Positions 23,837-36,401 of a stretch of DNA of 64,000 bases are shown here, piece by piece. Position 1 is the stretch's first letter. Each line of letters starts with the position of its first letter. A model generated the notes under the pieces. It ran no database searches. It was not told the DNA's origin and saw nothing but the letters and a program-made list of their open reading frames with translations. A program made the translations under genes and the position numbers. The DNA lies in contig NW_022097993.1 in assembly GCF_002288925.2 (NCBI RefSeq), positions 13,332,615 to 13,396,614 of the forward strand, written 5' to 3'. Origin of the DNA: Delphinapterus leucas. Its lineage: Eukaryota > Chordata > Mammalia > Artiodactyla > Monodontidae.

Positions 23837-24190
23837 TTAAAAATTTATTTATTTATTTATTTATTTTTGGCTGAGTTGGGTCTTTGTTGTTGTGCGAGGA
23901 CTTTCTCTATTTGCAGTGAGCGGGGTCTACTCTTTGTTACAGTGCATGGGCTTCTCATTGCAGTGGCTTCTCTTGTTGTGGAACACGGGGCCTAGGCATG
24001 TGAGCTTCAGTAGTTGTGGCATTCAGGCTCAGTAGTTGTGGCTCACAGCCTCTAGAGCACAGGCTTAGTAGTTGTGGTGCACGGGCTTAGTTACTTCGTG
24101 GAATGTTGGATCTTCCCAGACCAGGGATTGAACCCGTGTGCCCTGCATTGGTACGTGGATTCTTAACCACTGCACCACCAGGGAATTCTC
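23837..24190 (-). mobile_element. Longer CHR-1-like SINE
   Basis: The perfect 14-base duplication TCTTTAAAGAATTT lies at 23823-23836 and 24191-24204. The tRNA-derived end (inverted CACCACCAGGGAATTC at the right) resembles the CHR-2 copies. The body is longer and different, with repeated AGTAGTTGTGG words, and the tail is an (ATTT)n run at 23846-23868. It represents an older or distinct CHR subfamily. Confidence 0.88.
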
Positions 24191-24343
24191 TCTTTAAAGA
24201 ATTTGAGGCTAGTTTTTTAAATTATTTGATATAGAAAAGTAGTATGTAATTGGTTCCCAATGAACTTATGCTTGCAAATGAGTTTCTGTTTTCTTAAGGA
24301 ATCTCTTAGATATTCCAAACAAAGTTTAGACCATTCCACTTTA

Positions 24344-24774
24344 TTTTTTTTAATTAATTTTTTTGGAGTATCATTGATTTACAATGTTGTGTTAGTTTCT
24401 ACTGTTCAGCAAAGTGAATCAGTTATACATATACATATATCCACTCTTACTTAGATTATTTTCCCATATAGGTCATTACAGAGTATTGAGTAGAGTTCCC
24501 TGTGTTATATAGTAGGTTTTTATTAGCTATCTATTTTACATACAATAGTATGTACATGTCAATCCCAGTCTCCAAATTTACCCCTACCCCTCTCCCCTTT
24601 GGTAACCATAAGTTTGTTTTCTATATATGATATTAGTCATAAAAAATAATGAAATAATGCCATCTGCAGTGACATGGATGGGCCTAGAGATTGTCATGCT
24701 GAGAGAAGTAAATCAGGCAGAGAAAGACAAATCACTTATATGTGGAATCTAAAAAGATTGTACAAACTAAGTTA
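24344..24774. mobile_element. Short L1 with 5' inversion (twin priming)
   Basis: The left part (24344 to about 24627) is the L1 3' end on the minus strand, with its A-tail as T-runs at 24343-24352. The right part (about 24630-24774) is an upstream L1 segment on the plus strand (AATAATGCCATCTGCAGTGA, GACATGGATGGGCCTAGAGA). Both halves are enclosed by one 19-base duplication, TTTARACCATTCCACTTTA, at 24325-24343 and 24775-24793, with one mismatch. One TSD around two oppositely oriented halves is the signature of twin priming during one insertion. Confidence 0.88.
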
Positions 24775-24793
24775 TTTAAACCATTCCACTTTA

Positions 24794-27700
24794 AAATCTG
24801 ACTTATCAGCATTGTCTGTGAGGATTCTCCTCTCAATTCTTGCTTACTTTGAACTCCATGCTGGCAGTAAAAACAATGTGCAAACAACCAAAGTAAACAG
24901 CAGTTAGCCATTCTGTCTCCACATAGGTAGTTACCTGTACTATCCAAAGGGCAGGGAGGTTTATTTTTGATTTATATGTAACTCTTGCTACCAGGGTTTT
25001 GAATGGTAAAATATAAATTGGAGCTAAATAATACATAATTGAAAACTGGAATGATGCATATCCAGTGAATAATACTGCTTCGTTATTCATTGGTTTGCTT
25101 GAGATTCATCCATTTTATAGTAAGAAATGTTTAACTTCCTCCTAAGTGCATTATATAAAACAGTAGCACCAAAATCCTTTATATTTTCTTAAAGGAAAGG
25201 TACATTGATATGCTTTACACTGTTCAAGTAATCTATACTATATTGTTTGCTTCAAATAATATAAAAATTGATCCAAGTTTAAGTTGTTTAAGCTAAAAGT
25301 TTATTAAGCGTCAAACATTCACCAAAAACTGCTAATGGATTAGAATACTTTCTATTTTAAATCTCAAAAAGTGTCATTTAAAATACTATCTCTAAAAACT
25401 GACATGAATATAAATATATATACATATAGTTACACATATATATACATATAAAATGCTTTTAACAGAGAAGAAAACAATGCATTTCAGTTTGCATAGTATT
25501 TAATCTTAAAAAATAAAAATATTCTCTTTAATTTTGTTAAGATTTCATTTTGTCTTATTGCCTATATATCCTCTAGTTCTTTGTTGCTAGATTATATAAT
25601 GGATCAAATAAGTATTGGAGACAAATTTAGTTAATATAGAATAAAGAAAGTATTTAAGCCTATGCTGGACAATTTCTTACCTTGTTACTGTTTTCCATAT
25701 AACATTTCAAATACTGTAAAGTTATCATCCCATAATTTGCAAAGTGAAAAAAATTATGCATATACAAAGTTGATATTTTAGAAAAGATTTAATCTTATAC
25801 ATTCTACATTATATCAATACTCTTCTGAGGGGAATTATTCAATAAGACTCAGAATATTCGTTTATTATTTTAAAATATTATTTAAGAAAAATTTTAATAA
25901 TGTCCACTACTTCCATATAATGGAAAAAATAAAGCAAAATAGAATCAATCTCGCTTGCTTACCTGCCTAACATATGGGAAAATCGTAGTAAGTCAATTTC
26001 AACGATTAGTTTCACAGATTTGCTTAAACTGCCAATAAACTCTATCCTCTCGTGAGCTCAAAAGCATTCTGATTTTCAATCAAGGTTGAGCCGTAAAACC
26101 TCAAAAACCTTGGTTTCGGTCTGCAAAGATATTTCTATTTCTGTTCATTTTGAAGTTGACATTAGGAGTACTTGCGCCAGATTTTCTTAGTTTAGACCTG
26201 GAGTTGACTCATATACATTAAGGACGCAGGCAGGGAACAATGAAGGGAGCAGCGGATTGTAACAACAAAAAGACTGGGTGATCTCTGTTGTTGAATCTCT
26301 GCTGTAAATGTGAGCAGAAGTTGGAGGAACAAGTTAAACTAAGAAACATATCCTTTCAGAAGGGAAGAGCACTTGTGGATTTCCTAATGCGGTGATGTTA
26401 ATTCAGTGTTGCTATACCTAAGTCAGAAATCTAATTTTTTATGAGTTAAGGTGAGAAATTTCCCAACTTTTAATTGTAGCAACTAATTACATTTAAAAAT
26501 ACAGAACAAAAAACCACCACCAACAAACACCAACAGTCTGTCAAATCCCATCTGCCTGATCTATGAAACTTGAGGGCCAAAAATGCTTGACTTCTTTTTC
26601 AAATTAACTTAGAAATCCTTCTTTTTCTTGATCCGCAAAGTCCTTCTAAGTACAACTATTCTTCTAAGGAATGAAGTGTAGTTTTGTACCCCATTTCTTG
26701 AGGATGCTTATTACAAAGAGCTATGAGTACAACCAACAGACAATTCTCTCAGAGCAGTATTCAAAATAAATCAGGTTGAGCTCAGAGAACCTTAGCCCAC
26801 TTGATGATGTGTGGAAACACTGCTGAGTGCTCGACCCTCGCTGCTGCTGTAACATTCCTCTACTCTTCTCTAGATCCTTGGAGATGCTTCCACAGGGATC
26901 TTGGGTGACAGTAGTTCTTTCCTTGTGACACATGTAGCCAATAGCCCCAAAGAAGAAACCAGGCACATGGCATGCCAGTAAATAAAAACGTTAAGCCCCT
27001 CAATAACTTCCTCTGACTTTACATTGTTTGATAGGAGTAAACTGTGGGTTTTGCAATGAGAGCTATATTCCCTTCATTCATATAGGTTTCATCCATCTAG
27101 AGACACAATTGGTGTACGTCATTTTGGTGCACTCTACATATCATGAGGTAGTTTATTTACAGCCTTTTTTGAAGAGAACAGAAAACATTATACAAAATAT
27201 CTTCTCTGCCACTATTTAGAACCAAGACTGGTTTATACTCTGGAAGGTTGTGACATCTGTTCAGTAGCATTTATGTATTTATTTACATTAAATATTTACT
27301 ATATAACATGAACATCTTATAATGTCAATAGATACTGAAGATGTAAGAGTGACCACTTTTCCAGGTGCTAAGTACCCTCAATCACACTTGTCAGTATCAT
27401 CACGCCCAAGGTTTATTTGATAAAATGTACTTCAAAATCTGAAAATTGCTAATGGAAATTTTTTGGGGTCTTCTGGGTTTTTTTACGTTTTGATTTATTT
27501 AACGTAATAAGGAACATGCATATCTTACTGGTATACTAGCTTGGTGGCCTAAGAAATCACATGCTCCCAGTGGAATAAATCCAAGACTACTGGTCTGCAA
27601 ATGGAGTGTTCTCAGAAAATGAATCCACTACTCATTTGACTCTATAGCATGGTGTGGTTTTATGCCCTTAAGTCATCTGATGAGACCTGGTGCTCAGACT

Positions 27701-29770
27701 GCTGCCCAGGAGATCGACAGATGAACCATGCTCTTCAGCTATCTCCCTGAACATATCTCTCAGAGGGAACATATTTTTGAGGTCTAAACTGTTTTGTTAG
27801 TTTCTGAATAGCTGCATTAAAACCTCTATTATCTCCTGTTCCTCTGAGCATGGAAAACATATCTGGGAGGTCAGGCGCACTGAAGGGTGACTTTTTGTAA
27901 GACAACTACAGAATGGAATGCAGTTACAAGCAGTTTTAAATATCTCCATTTAGATCATAGTTGAACAACCCTTAATCCTATCTTGGACCAAAAGTAGTTG
28001 AATCCACAGAAAGGTTAAATGGTCATTTAAAATTACATGTCGTAACTGATGTCGGCAAATCCACACTAGCCTACTCAAATTAATACCAGGTGTGTGCTTC
28101 AGATAGCTTTGTGTAATATTGTTCTTTATGACACGATTTAAATCATTTTTATTAACATGCTTCTAAATGGAACATCATAATATTACTCCTCATTTCAAAA
28201 TTTTTATGAATACTCTATTATGTACATAAATTTTCCTGTACCCCAATAAGATGCAAAACATACTGTAGCACATTCTTTTCCTATTAAGCAATTAAAGAAA
28301 ATGTGTTAAGGCTATCGCTGAATCCATATTTTTCAGAATTAATATGTGAAGGTATGACTCATTCCTGACAGTGGAATACATATGAGAAAAGTGACTCAAA
28401 TCAAAACAGATCTAAGACTTATCAGGAGTTTTACCAGTTTCTTCATTAAAATAATTAGAGATAAAAATCAGAACCACAAGTAAGCTTGTGTGTAGTATGT
28501 TATATAACTCTTATATTCTGCTTATATTCTCTGAGAGAAGGGATTGTGTCCACTCTCTGCCGAGCGGATGCCCACTCCAGGACTGAAGGACATACTCACC
28601 CGGCTTCTAGAGTGTTCCTTGCCCAAGGTCAAGCCTCATTCCCATAGACTGCGGTATCCAGTGACTGGCCGTGCATAACAAGGTCAAGTCTCTTTGCCTG
28701 TCAGAGTCCTAACTTCCTTCTCAAAGTCTGCTTTCCAGGAAATCATCTACAACACCACTCTGTACCAAGAACCAAGCCCAGAGCTAATACGTGGTGAGTG
28801 CTCGAAAATACTTGCAGAATGAAGCATGTTGAATATAAACTGTACATGGAAGGGGCCTCACACTCTGAATTATTTTCATTTTGACTTTCAAAGTTCATCA
28901 AAGATATCAGATAGATAATATCATAGGATGCAATAGGATTAATTTTAATCAATATAATTCTACTCTTCTTTCTTTTGAAGGTTTAGCTAAAGCAAGATTG
29001 ATCCCTTGATTAGAGAGAAATGGAAAAGTTTGAGGACTTCAGTCACACTCAGGAATAAAACAATTAAATGTAAAAATATGGTTAACTCTCAATCTGATTA
29101 CCATTAGAACTTGACATCAAAGTTATACTTAATTTAAAAAAAAAAGAAAGATCTTACATGCAAATAATTGCAGATTTGAAGGCCGTGTATCTAAATGCTC
29201 ATTTATTTTCTGGTAGTGATATTTTAAAGCTTTTGAACTGATGGCCAACTTCAATTAATCACAATAACTTTGAGAAATTAAATCATGTTTATTTTTTGTA
29301 TGAAACAGTTTAAATTTGAGGTTGAACATTCATTTCTTGAAGTTATTGATGTTTCATAATACTTCCTGTTCTGGAGTGAAATTTCCCTGAAAGTAGAAGA
29401 TGAACCTCCAGGCGTAACATCTGTTATCCCACATATAATAACATTCTCATTCAGCAGGAACAGCTGCAGCAGCTGCCAGTTCTCTCTGGAGGAAACCAGC
29501 CTGGGAAAAGAAAGGCCCTATAGAATTATCACAGGCTAACACTGAGCAGAAATGTGAACTTGCTCAGTGACTTTGTGTATACATGGCAAAAGTTTGAGCT
29601 TTACTTAGTTTCTTGACATCTACAGATATCTTAAAGTAATAAATTTTTGGATTACATATTAAATAATATATGGGAAATTTTATATTAATGATGTGTGAGC
29701 ATGTTCTTAATTGTTGGACTTTTATTGTTGTCCTTATATTGTGCAACATTGTTCCAAAAATTACTTTATA
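24794..29770. other. Long AT-rich stretch, two faint L2 relics, no genes
   Basis: Possible L2 3'-end traces lie at about 27265-27360 (minus) and about 28500-28825 (plus, ending CAGAGCTAATACGTGGTGAG then AATACTTGCAGAATGAA). An AT-dinucleotide tract is at 25410-25450. A pair of E-box words (CAGCTGCAGCAGCTG) is at 29461-29475. I see no exon, RNA gene or young mobile element. Confidence 0.45.
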
Positions 29771-30124
29771 GAATGAAATAATGCTATTTGCAGCAACATG
29801 GATGGACCTAGAGATTATCATATTAAGTGAAGTAAGTCAGAAAGAGAAAGACAAATGACATATGATATCACTTATATGTGAAATCTAAAATAAGATCCAA
29901 ATGAACTTATTTACAAAACAGAAACAGAGCCACAGACAGAGAAAACAGATTTGTGGTTGCCAAAGGAGGAGGGGAGTGGGGGAAGGATGGATTGGGAGTT
30001 CGGGATTAGCAGATGCAAACTATTATACATACAATGGGTGAGCAACAAGGTGCTGCTGTATAGCACAGGGAACTATATTCAATATCCTGTGATAAACCAT
30101 AATGGAAAAGAATGTGAAAAAGAA

Positions 30125-30177
<53 letters not shown>

Positions 30178-30223
30178 CACTTTGCTGTACAGCAGAAATT
30201 AACACAACATTGAAAAAATAAAT
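29771..30223 (+). mobile_element. 5'-truncated L1 3' end, plus strand
   Basis: The sequence runs from the end of ORF2 (GCAACATGGATGGACCTAGA, then AAGTAAGTCAGAAAGAGAAA) through the 3' UTR (GTGGTTGCCAAAGGAGGAGG, GTATAGCACAGGGAACTATA-like) to an A-rich end. An imperfect flanking repeat, AAAAATTRCTTTAWA, lies at about 29756-29770 and 30224-30238. A TG/TA microsatellite sits inside the 3' UTR. Confidence 0.85.
30127..30170. repeat. (TG)n(TA)n microsatellite
   Basis: About nine TG units run directly into about fifteen TA units. It lies inside the L1 3' UTR. Such alternating purine-pyrimidine tracts can adopt Z-DNA or cruciform shape and are usually length-variable. Confidence 0.95.
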
Positions 30224-30375
30224 TAAAAAATTGCTTTAAACCATGACTTTCAGATGGAGAATACCATATTCATTACTACAAAGTAATATCAATATTTACA
30301 ATAATACTAAATGCAACATATTTAGTAATGTGAACTGGGAAGAATGGCTGAGTACCAAGTGTATTGTGCATTCTG

Positions 30376-30840
30376 CATGCAGCTTTAATTTAAAGTCTTG
30401 TAGCTTGAAGTAGAGATTTCTAATATTATTGCACATCCAATTCTCCTTTCCTTCTGGTGAATGAGGGAATTATGTTCCCATGCTTTTCTGTAATTAGGTA
30501 GAGACATGTGACCACTTTTTAGGTAACGTGTTTGAGAAGAAGTAACGTATATGACTTCCAGGACGAAGCATTTAATTGATGGTGTCAGACCCCACAGTGC
30601 TGCTTTTCCTGCTGCATTGACCAACGACACCACAGAATGCAGCTACTGAGGCAGCAGGATGGCAGAGCCTCCAGTAACCCAGAATTCTGAGAAGCCGCAG
30701 GGAAGATAAATACCCTGGAAAGACTTTCAGATGCACAAAAGAATTTGACAAGTAAGAAATCAGTCTTTGATGTGGTAAATCGGTGGGGTTTTGTGATTGT
30801 GTGTTACCACATCATAATCTATCCTATTCTGACTTTTGCA
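30376..30840 (+). repeat. Diverged LTR-like repeat relic
   Basis: Words such as ACTTCCAGGACGAAGCATTT, GGTGTCAGACCCCACAGTGC and the end GTGTTACCACATCATAATCT with CTATCCTATTCTGAC resemble an old mammalian LTR-type repeat. I cannot fix family or boundaries. The 82-codon frame on the opposite strand is not a gene. Confidence 0.4.
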
Positions 30841-31958
30841 TTTAGCTAAAATATATTAGCCAGATGTTATATAATTTCACAAGAATGTATGGTTATCTGT
30901 ACTGTTTTTTCAAATGTTCATGATTTAATAGAAAACCCCAAAACACACTTTCTAAGAATAGGGTCATTTTGATTAGAAAATACCAAAATTATTGTAGTTG
31001 CCTGTAATAGATGAAGTTATATCTTAATCAGTGTTAGCTCTATCAAACTGTACAGTTATTTCATGTGTTAAAAGTCAACTTATGTTATGAAAAAATTTAA
31101 TAAGAATTTGCTTTTAACTGTTATCTTTGAATATTACAGATACGCATACTTTCCTATAATTATCCATATATTTCTGGTTTATCTATTACTGTTTATCAAG
31201 TTCATTCTGTTAATACTGCCAACTAATATATCTCAAAGTTGTCACCATGCCAGTGTTCATAATCTTAATATTTTACAAGTTCTTTAGGGAAATAACAACA
31301 GAAAACATTATCAAATTCTACATATAATCAAGCTAAGCAGATCTCATGACCTCTTTTATCTTGCTTCTTATTTTCTGCTTTTAATATTTTTTCAGGCAGA
31401 TTCAAGTACATTTTCTTGCTAATTTTATTTCTAGGAAATATGTTCTTTTATCTCATTCTTAGGTTTTTCTTTTCTAATTTCCAACTTTTAAAATTATTGC
31501 CTTTACTTTCATTTTATATATTGAAAATCCCAGTTGGACTTTCGCTTACAAAAAGAAACAAAAAACAAATTAAAAAACTTAATTGAACTGACATTAGAAT
31601 AGACCACTTCCAGGTAGGAATGGGTGCTCTGTTTTTCTCTTCCAAATACATGAGTTTGGTTAATAAGATAGAAATGAAAGCCATATATTATTAAAAATTA
31701 AAAGAAAAAACTGATATTGTCACTATGGACATGATGACGGATTTTTGAAACTACAAATTGGGACTCATGGTCTAAAGACTACTTTTAAGGTTTGTGAAAA
31801 TATTTATATAAAGTATATTGAAATTACATAAAAACATAACACACATTATGAATTTAACAAGCTATCTTAATTATAAAAAAATAAAGGATTAGCACAGAAA
31901 GCCTAGTATATATTCTAACAGTATGTCAGCCATAAAACTGGCATATAATATAATAATA
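30841..31958. other. AT-rich DNA without recognised features
   Basis: No gene, RNA or repeat consensus is visible. Open frames are short and rich in Ile, Leu and Phe, as expected from random AT-rich DNA. Confidence 0.5.
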
Positions 31959-32604
31959 TTTTTTTAATGTTTTTATTGGAGTATAATTGCTTTACAATGG
32001 TGTATTAGTTTCTGCTTTATCACGAAGTGAATTAGTTATACATATACATATATTCCCATCTCTTCTCCCTTTTGCATCTCCCTCCCTCCCACCCTCCTTA
32101 TCTCACCCCTCTAGGTGGTCACAAAGCACCAAAATCACCTCCCTGGGCTATGCGACTGCTTGGCACTAGCTATCTATTTTACATTTGGTAGTGTATAGAT
32201 GTCCATATATACACTACCATTCTCTCACTTTGTCCCAGCTTACCATTTCCCCTCCCCGTGTCCTCAAGTCCATTTTCTAGTAGGTCTGTGTCTTTATTCC
32301 CTTCTTGCCCCTAGCTTCTTCACAACCATTATTATTTTTTTTTTTTTAGATTTCATATATATGTGTTAGCATACGGTATTTGTTTTACTCTTTCTGATTT
32401 ATTTCACTCTGCATGACAGACTCTAGGGCTATCCACCTCACTACAAATAACTCAATTTCATTTCGTTTTATGGCTGAGTAATATTCCATTGTATATATGT
32501 GCCACATCTTCTTTATCCATTCATCTGTTGATGGACACTTAGGTTGCTTCCATGTCCTGGCTATTGTAAATAAGGCTTCAATGAACACTGTGGTACATGA
32601 CTCA
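31959..32604 (-). mobile_element. L1 3' end fragment, left member of a tandem
   Basis: The sequence begins with a T-run and the inverted L1 3' end (TTTTTATTGGAGTATAATTG), then the 3' UTR, then the ORF2 C-terminus at 32385-32588 ([32 protein letters not shown]). It stops abruptly at GTGGTACATGACTC, where a second L1 3' end begins. The 646 bases correspond to 32605-33226 of its neighbour but differ at a noticeable share of positions, so this is not a recent duplication. Confidence 0.88.
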
Positions 32605-35600
32605 TTTTTTTTTTAATATCTTTATTGGAGTATAATTGCTTTACAATCGTGTGTTAGTTTCTGCTTTACAACAAAATGAATCAGTTATATATATACATAT
32701 GTTCCCATATCTCTTGCATCTCCCTCCCTCCCACCCTCCCTATCCCACCCCTCAAGGTGGTCACAAAGCACCGAACTGATCTCCCTGTGCTATGCAGCTG
32801 CTTCCCACTAGCTATCTAATTTAAGTTTGGTAGTGTATATATGTCCATGCCTCTCTCTTGCTTTGTCAGAGCTCACCCTTCCCCCTCCCCATATCCTCAA
32901 GTCCATTCTCTAGTAGGTTTGTGTCTTTATTCCTGTCTTACCCCTAGGTTCTTCATGACATTTTTTTTTCTTAAATTCCATATATATGTGTTAGCATATG
33001 GTATTTGTCTCTCTCTTTCTGACTTACTTCAGTCTATATGACAGACTCTAGGTCTATCCACCTCATTACAAATAGCTCAATTTCGTTTCTTTTAGGGCTG
33101 AATAATATTCCATTGAATATATGTCCCACATCTTCTTTATCCATTCATCAGATGATGGACACTTAGGTTGTTTCCATCTCTGGGCTATTGTAAATAGAGC
33201 TGCAATGAACACTTTGGTACATGACTCTTTTTGAATTACGGTTTTCTCAAGGTATATGCCCAGTAGTGGGATTGATGGGTCATATGGTAGTTCTATTTGT
33301 AGTTTTTTAAGGAACCTCCATACTGTTCTCCACAGTGGCTGTATCAATTTACATTCCCACCAGCAGTGCAAGAGTGTTCCCTTTTCTCCACACCCTCTCC
33401 AGCATTTATTGTTTCTAGATTTTTTGATGATGGCCATACTGACTGGTGTGAGATGATATCTCATTGTAGTTTGATTTGCATTTCTCTAATGATTAGTGAT
33501 GTTGAGCATTCTTCATGTGTTTGTTGGCAGTCTGTATATCTTCTTCGGAGAAATGTCTATTTATGTCTTCTGCCAATTTTTGGATTGGGTTGTTTGTTTT
33601 TCTTGTTATTAAGCTGCATGAGCTGCTTTTAAATTTTGGAGATTAATCCTTTGTCAGTTGCTTCATTTGCAAATATTTTCTCCCATTCTGAGGGTATTCT
33701 TTTCTTGTTTATGGTTTCCTTTGCTGTGCAAAAGTTTTGAAGTTTCATTAGGTCCCATTTGTTTGTTTTTGTTTTTATTTCCATTTCTCTAGGAGGTGGG
33801 TCAAAAAGGATCTTGCTGTGATTTATGTCATAGAGTGGCCTGCCTATGTTTCCTCTAAGAGTTTGATAGTTTCTGGCTTTACATTTAGGTCTTTAATCCA
33901 TTTTGAGCTTATTTTTGTGTATGGTGTTAGGGAGTGAACTAACTCATACTTTTACATGTACCTGTCCAGTTTTCCCAGCACCAATTATTGAAGAGGCTGT
34001 CCTTTCTCCACTATACATTCCTGCCTCCTTTATCAAAGATAAGGTGACCATATGTGTGTGGGTTTGCCTCTGGGCTTTCTATCCTGTTCCATTGATCTAT
34101 CTTTCTGTTTTTGTGCCAGTACCATACTGTCTTGATTACTGTAGCTTTGTAGTATAGTCTGAAGTCAGGGAGCCTCATTCCTCCAGCTCCGGTTTTCATT
34201 CTCAAGATTGCTTTTGCTCTTCGGGGTCTTTTGTGTTTCCATATAAATTGTGAAATTTTTTGTTCTAGTTCTGTGAAAAATGCCAGTGGTAGTTTGATAG
34301 GGATTGCATTGAATCTGTAGATTGCTTTGCGTACTAGAGTCATTTTCACAATGTTGATTCCTCCAATCCAAGAACATGATATGTCTCTCCATCTATTTGT
34401 ATCATCTTTAATATCTCTCATCAGTGTCTTATAATTTTCTGCATACAGGTCTTTTGTCTCCTTAGGTAGGTTTATTCCTATTTTATTTTATTCTTCTTTT
34501 TTGCAATGGTAAAAGGAAGTGTTTTCTTGATTTCACTTTCAGATTTTTCATCATTAGTGTATAGGAATACAAGAGATTTCTGTGCATTAATTTTGTACCC
34601 TGCTACTTTACCAAATTCATTGATTAGCTCTAGTAGTGTTCTGGTAGCATCTTTAGGTTTCTCTATGTATAGTATTATGTCATCTGCAAACGGTGACAGA
34701 TTTACTTCTCATTTTCCAATTTGGATTCCTTTTATTTCCTTTTCTTCCCTGATTGCTGTGGCTAAAACTTCCAAAGCTATGTTGAATAAGATTGGTGAGA
34801 GTCGGCAACCTTGTCTTGTTCCTGATCTTATTGGAAATGCTTTCAGTTTTTCACCATTGAGGACGATGTTGGCTGTGGGTTTGTCATACATGGCCTTTAT
34901 TATGTTGAGAAAAGTTCCCTCTATGCCTACTTTCTGCCGTGTTTTTATCATAAATGGGTGTTGAATTTTGTCGAAAGCTTTCTCTGCATCTATTGAGATG
35001 ACCATATGGTTTTTCTCCTTCAATTTGTTAATATGGTTTATTACATTGATTGATTTGCATATATTGCAGAATCCTTGCATTCCTGGAATAAACCTCACTT
35101 GATCATGGTGTATGATCCGTTTAATGTGCTGTTGGATTTTGTTTGCTTGTATTTTGTTGAGGATTTTTGTATTTATGCTCATCAGTGATACTGGCCTGTA
35201 GTTTTCTTTCTTTGTGAAATCCTTGTCTGGTTTTGGTATCAGGGTGATGGTGGCCTTGTAGACTGAGTTTATGAGTGTTCCTCCCTCTGCTATATTTTTG
35301 AAGAGTTTGAGAAGGATAGGTGTTAGCTCTTGTCTAAATGTTTGATAGAATTCTCCTGTGAATCCATCTGGTCCTGGGCTTTTGTTTGTTGGAAGATTTT
35401 TAATCACAGTTTCGATTTCAGTGCTTGTCATTGGTCTGTTCATATTTTCTATTTCTTCCTGATTCAGTCTTGGCAGGTTGTGCATTTCTAAGAATTTGTC
35501 CATTTCTTCCAGGTTGTCCATTTTATTGGCATAGAGCTACTTGTAGTATTCTCTCATGTTAGTTTGTATTTCTGCAGTGTCAGTTGTTACTTTTCCTTTT

Positions 35601-36401
35601 TCATTTCTAATTCTATTGATCTGAGTCTTCTCCCTTTTTTTCTTGATGAGTCTGGCTAATGGTTTATCAATTTTGTTTATCTTCTCAAAGAACCAGCTTT
35701 TAGTTTTATTGATCTTTGCTATTGTTTCCTTCATTTCTTTTTCATTTATTTCTGATCTGAGTTTTATGATTTCTTTCTTTCTGCTAACTTTGGGGTTTTT
35801 TTGCTCTTCTTTCTCTAATTGCTTTAGGTGTAAGGTTAGGTTGTTTATTCGAGATGTTTCCTGCCTCTTAAGTTAGGATTGTATTGCTATAAACTTCCCT
35901 CTTAGAACTGCTTTTGTTGCATCCCATAGATTTTGGGTCATCGTGTCTCCATTGTCATTTGTTTCTAGGTATTTTTTGATTTCCTCTTTGATTTCTTCAG
36001 TGATCACTTCGTTATTAAGTAGTGTATTGTTTAGCCTCCATGTGTTTCTATTTTTTACAGATCTTTTCATGTATTGATATCTAGTCGCATAGTGTTGTGG
36101 TCGGAAAAGACACTTGATACAATTTCAATTTTCTTAAATTTACCAAGGCTTGATTTGTGACCCAAGATATGATCTATCCTGGAGAATGTTCCATAAGCAC
36201 TTGAGAATAATGTGTATTCTGTTGTTTTTAGATGGAGTGTCCTATAAATATCAATTAAGTCCATCTTGTTTAATGTATCATTTAAAGCTTGTGTTTCCTT
36301 ATTTATTTTCATTTTGGATGATCTGTCCATTGGTGAAAGTGGGGTGTTATAGTCCCCTACTATGAATGTGTTGATTTCCCCTTTTATGGCTGTTAGTATT
36401 T
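32605..36401 (-). mobile_element. 5'-truncated L1 (3.8 kb)
   Basis: This starts with the T-run at 32605-32614 and inverted 3' UTR, then runs through all of ORF2 back to its endonuclease domain. It ends at 36401, where L1 homology stops after TTATGGCTGTTAGTATTT (compare 12060-12077 in the other copy). No TSD is apparent across either this element or the whole composite from 31959. The ORF2 is the best preserved in the window. Confidence 0.92.
33000..36401 (-). pseudogene. L1 ORF2 relic, truncated in the endonuclease domain
   Basis: The pieces, in order from the right, are the endonuclease C-terminal part (36067-36330) with SRIDHILGHK and the catalytic FSDHN motif; linker pieces (35873-36070 and 35537-35734); and the reverse transcriptase in one 270-residue open frame (34709-35521) with [34 protein letters not shown] and [20 protein letters not shown]. 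The next frame keeps [11 protein letters not shown], the canonical catalytic motif, at about 34665-34700. The C-terminal piece (33066-33464) has the Cys-rich [18 protein letters not shown]. The N-terminal endonuclease half is missing, and at least five frame breaks rule out function. Confidence 0.9.

Noticed and set aside
34709..35521. 270-codon open frame as a possible intact gene
   Set aside because: It is the reverse-transcriptase part of a decayed L1 ORF2. The adjoining ORF2 parts lie in other frames, and the 5' part of the element is missing.
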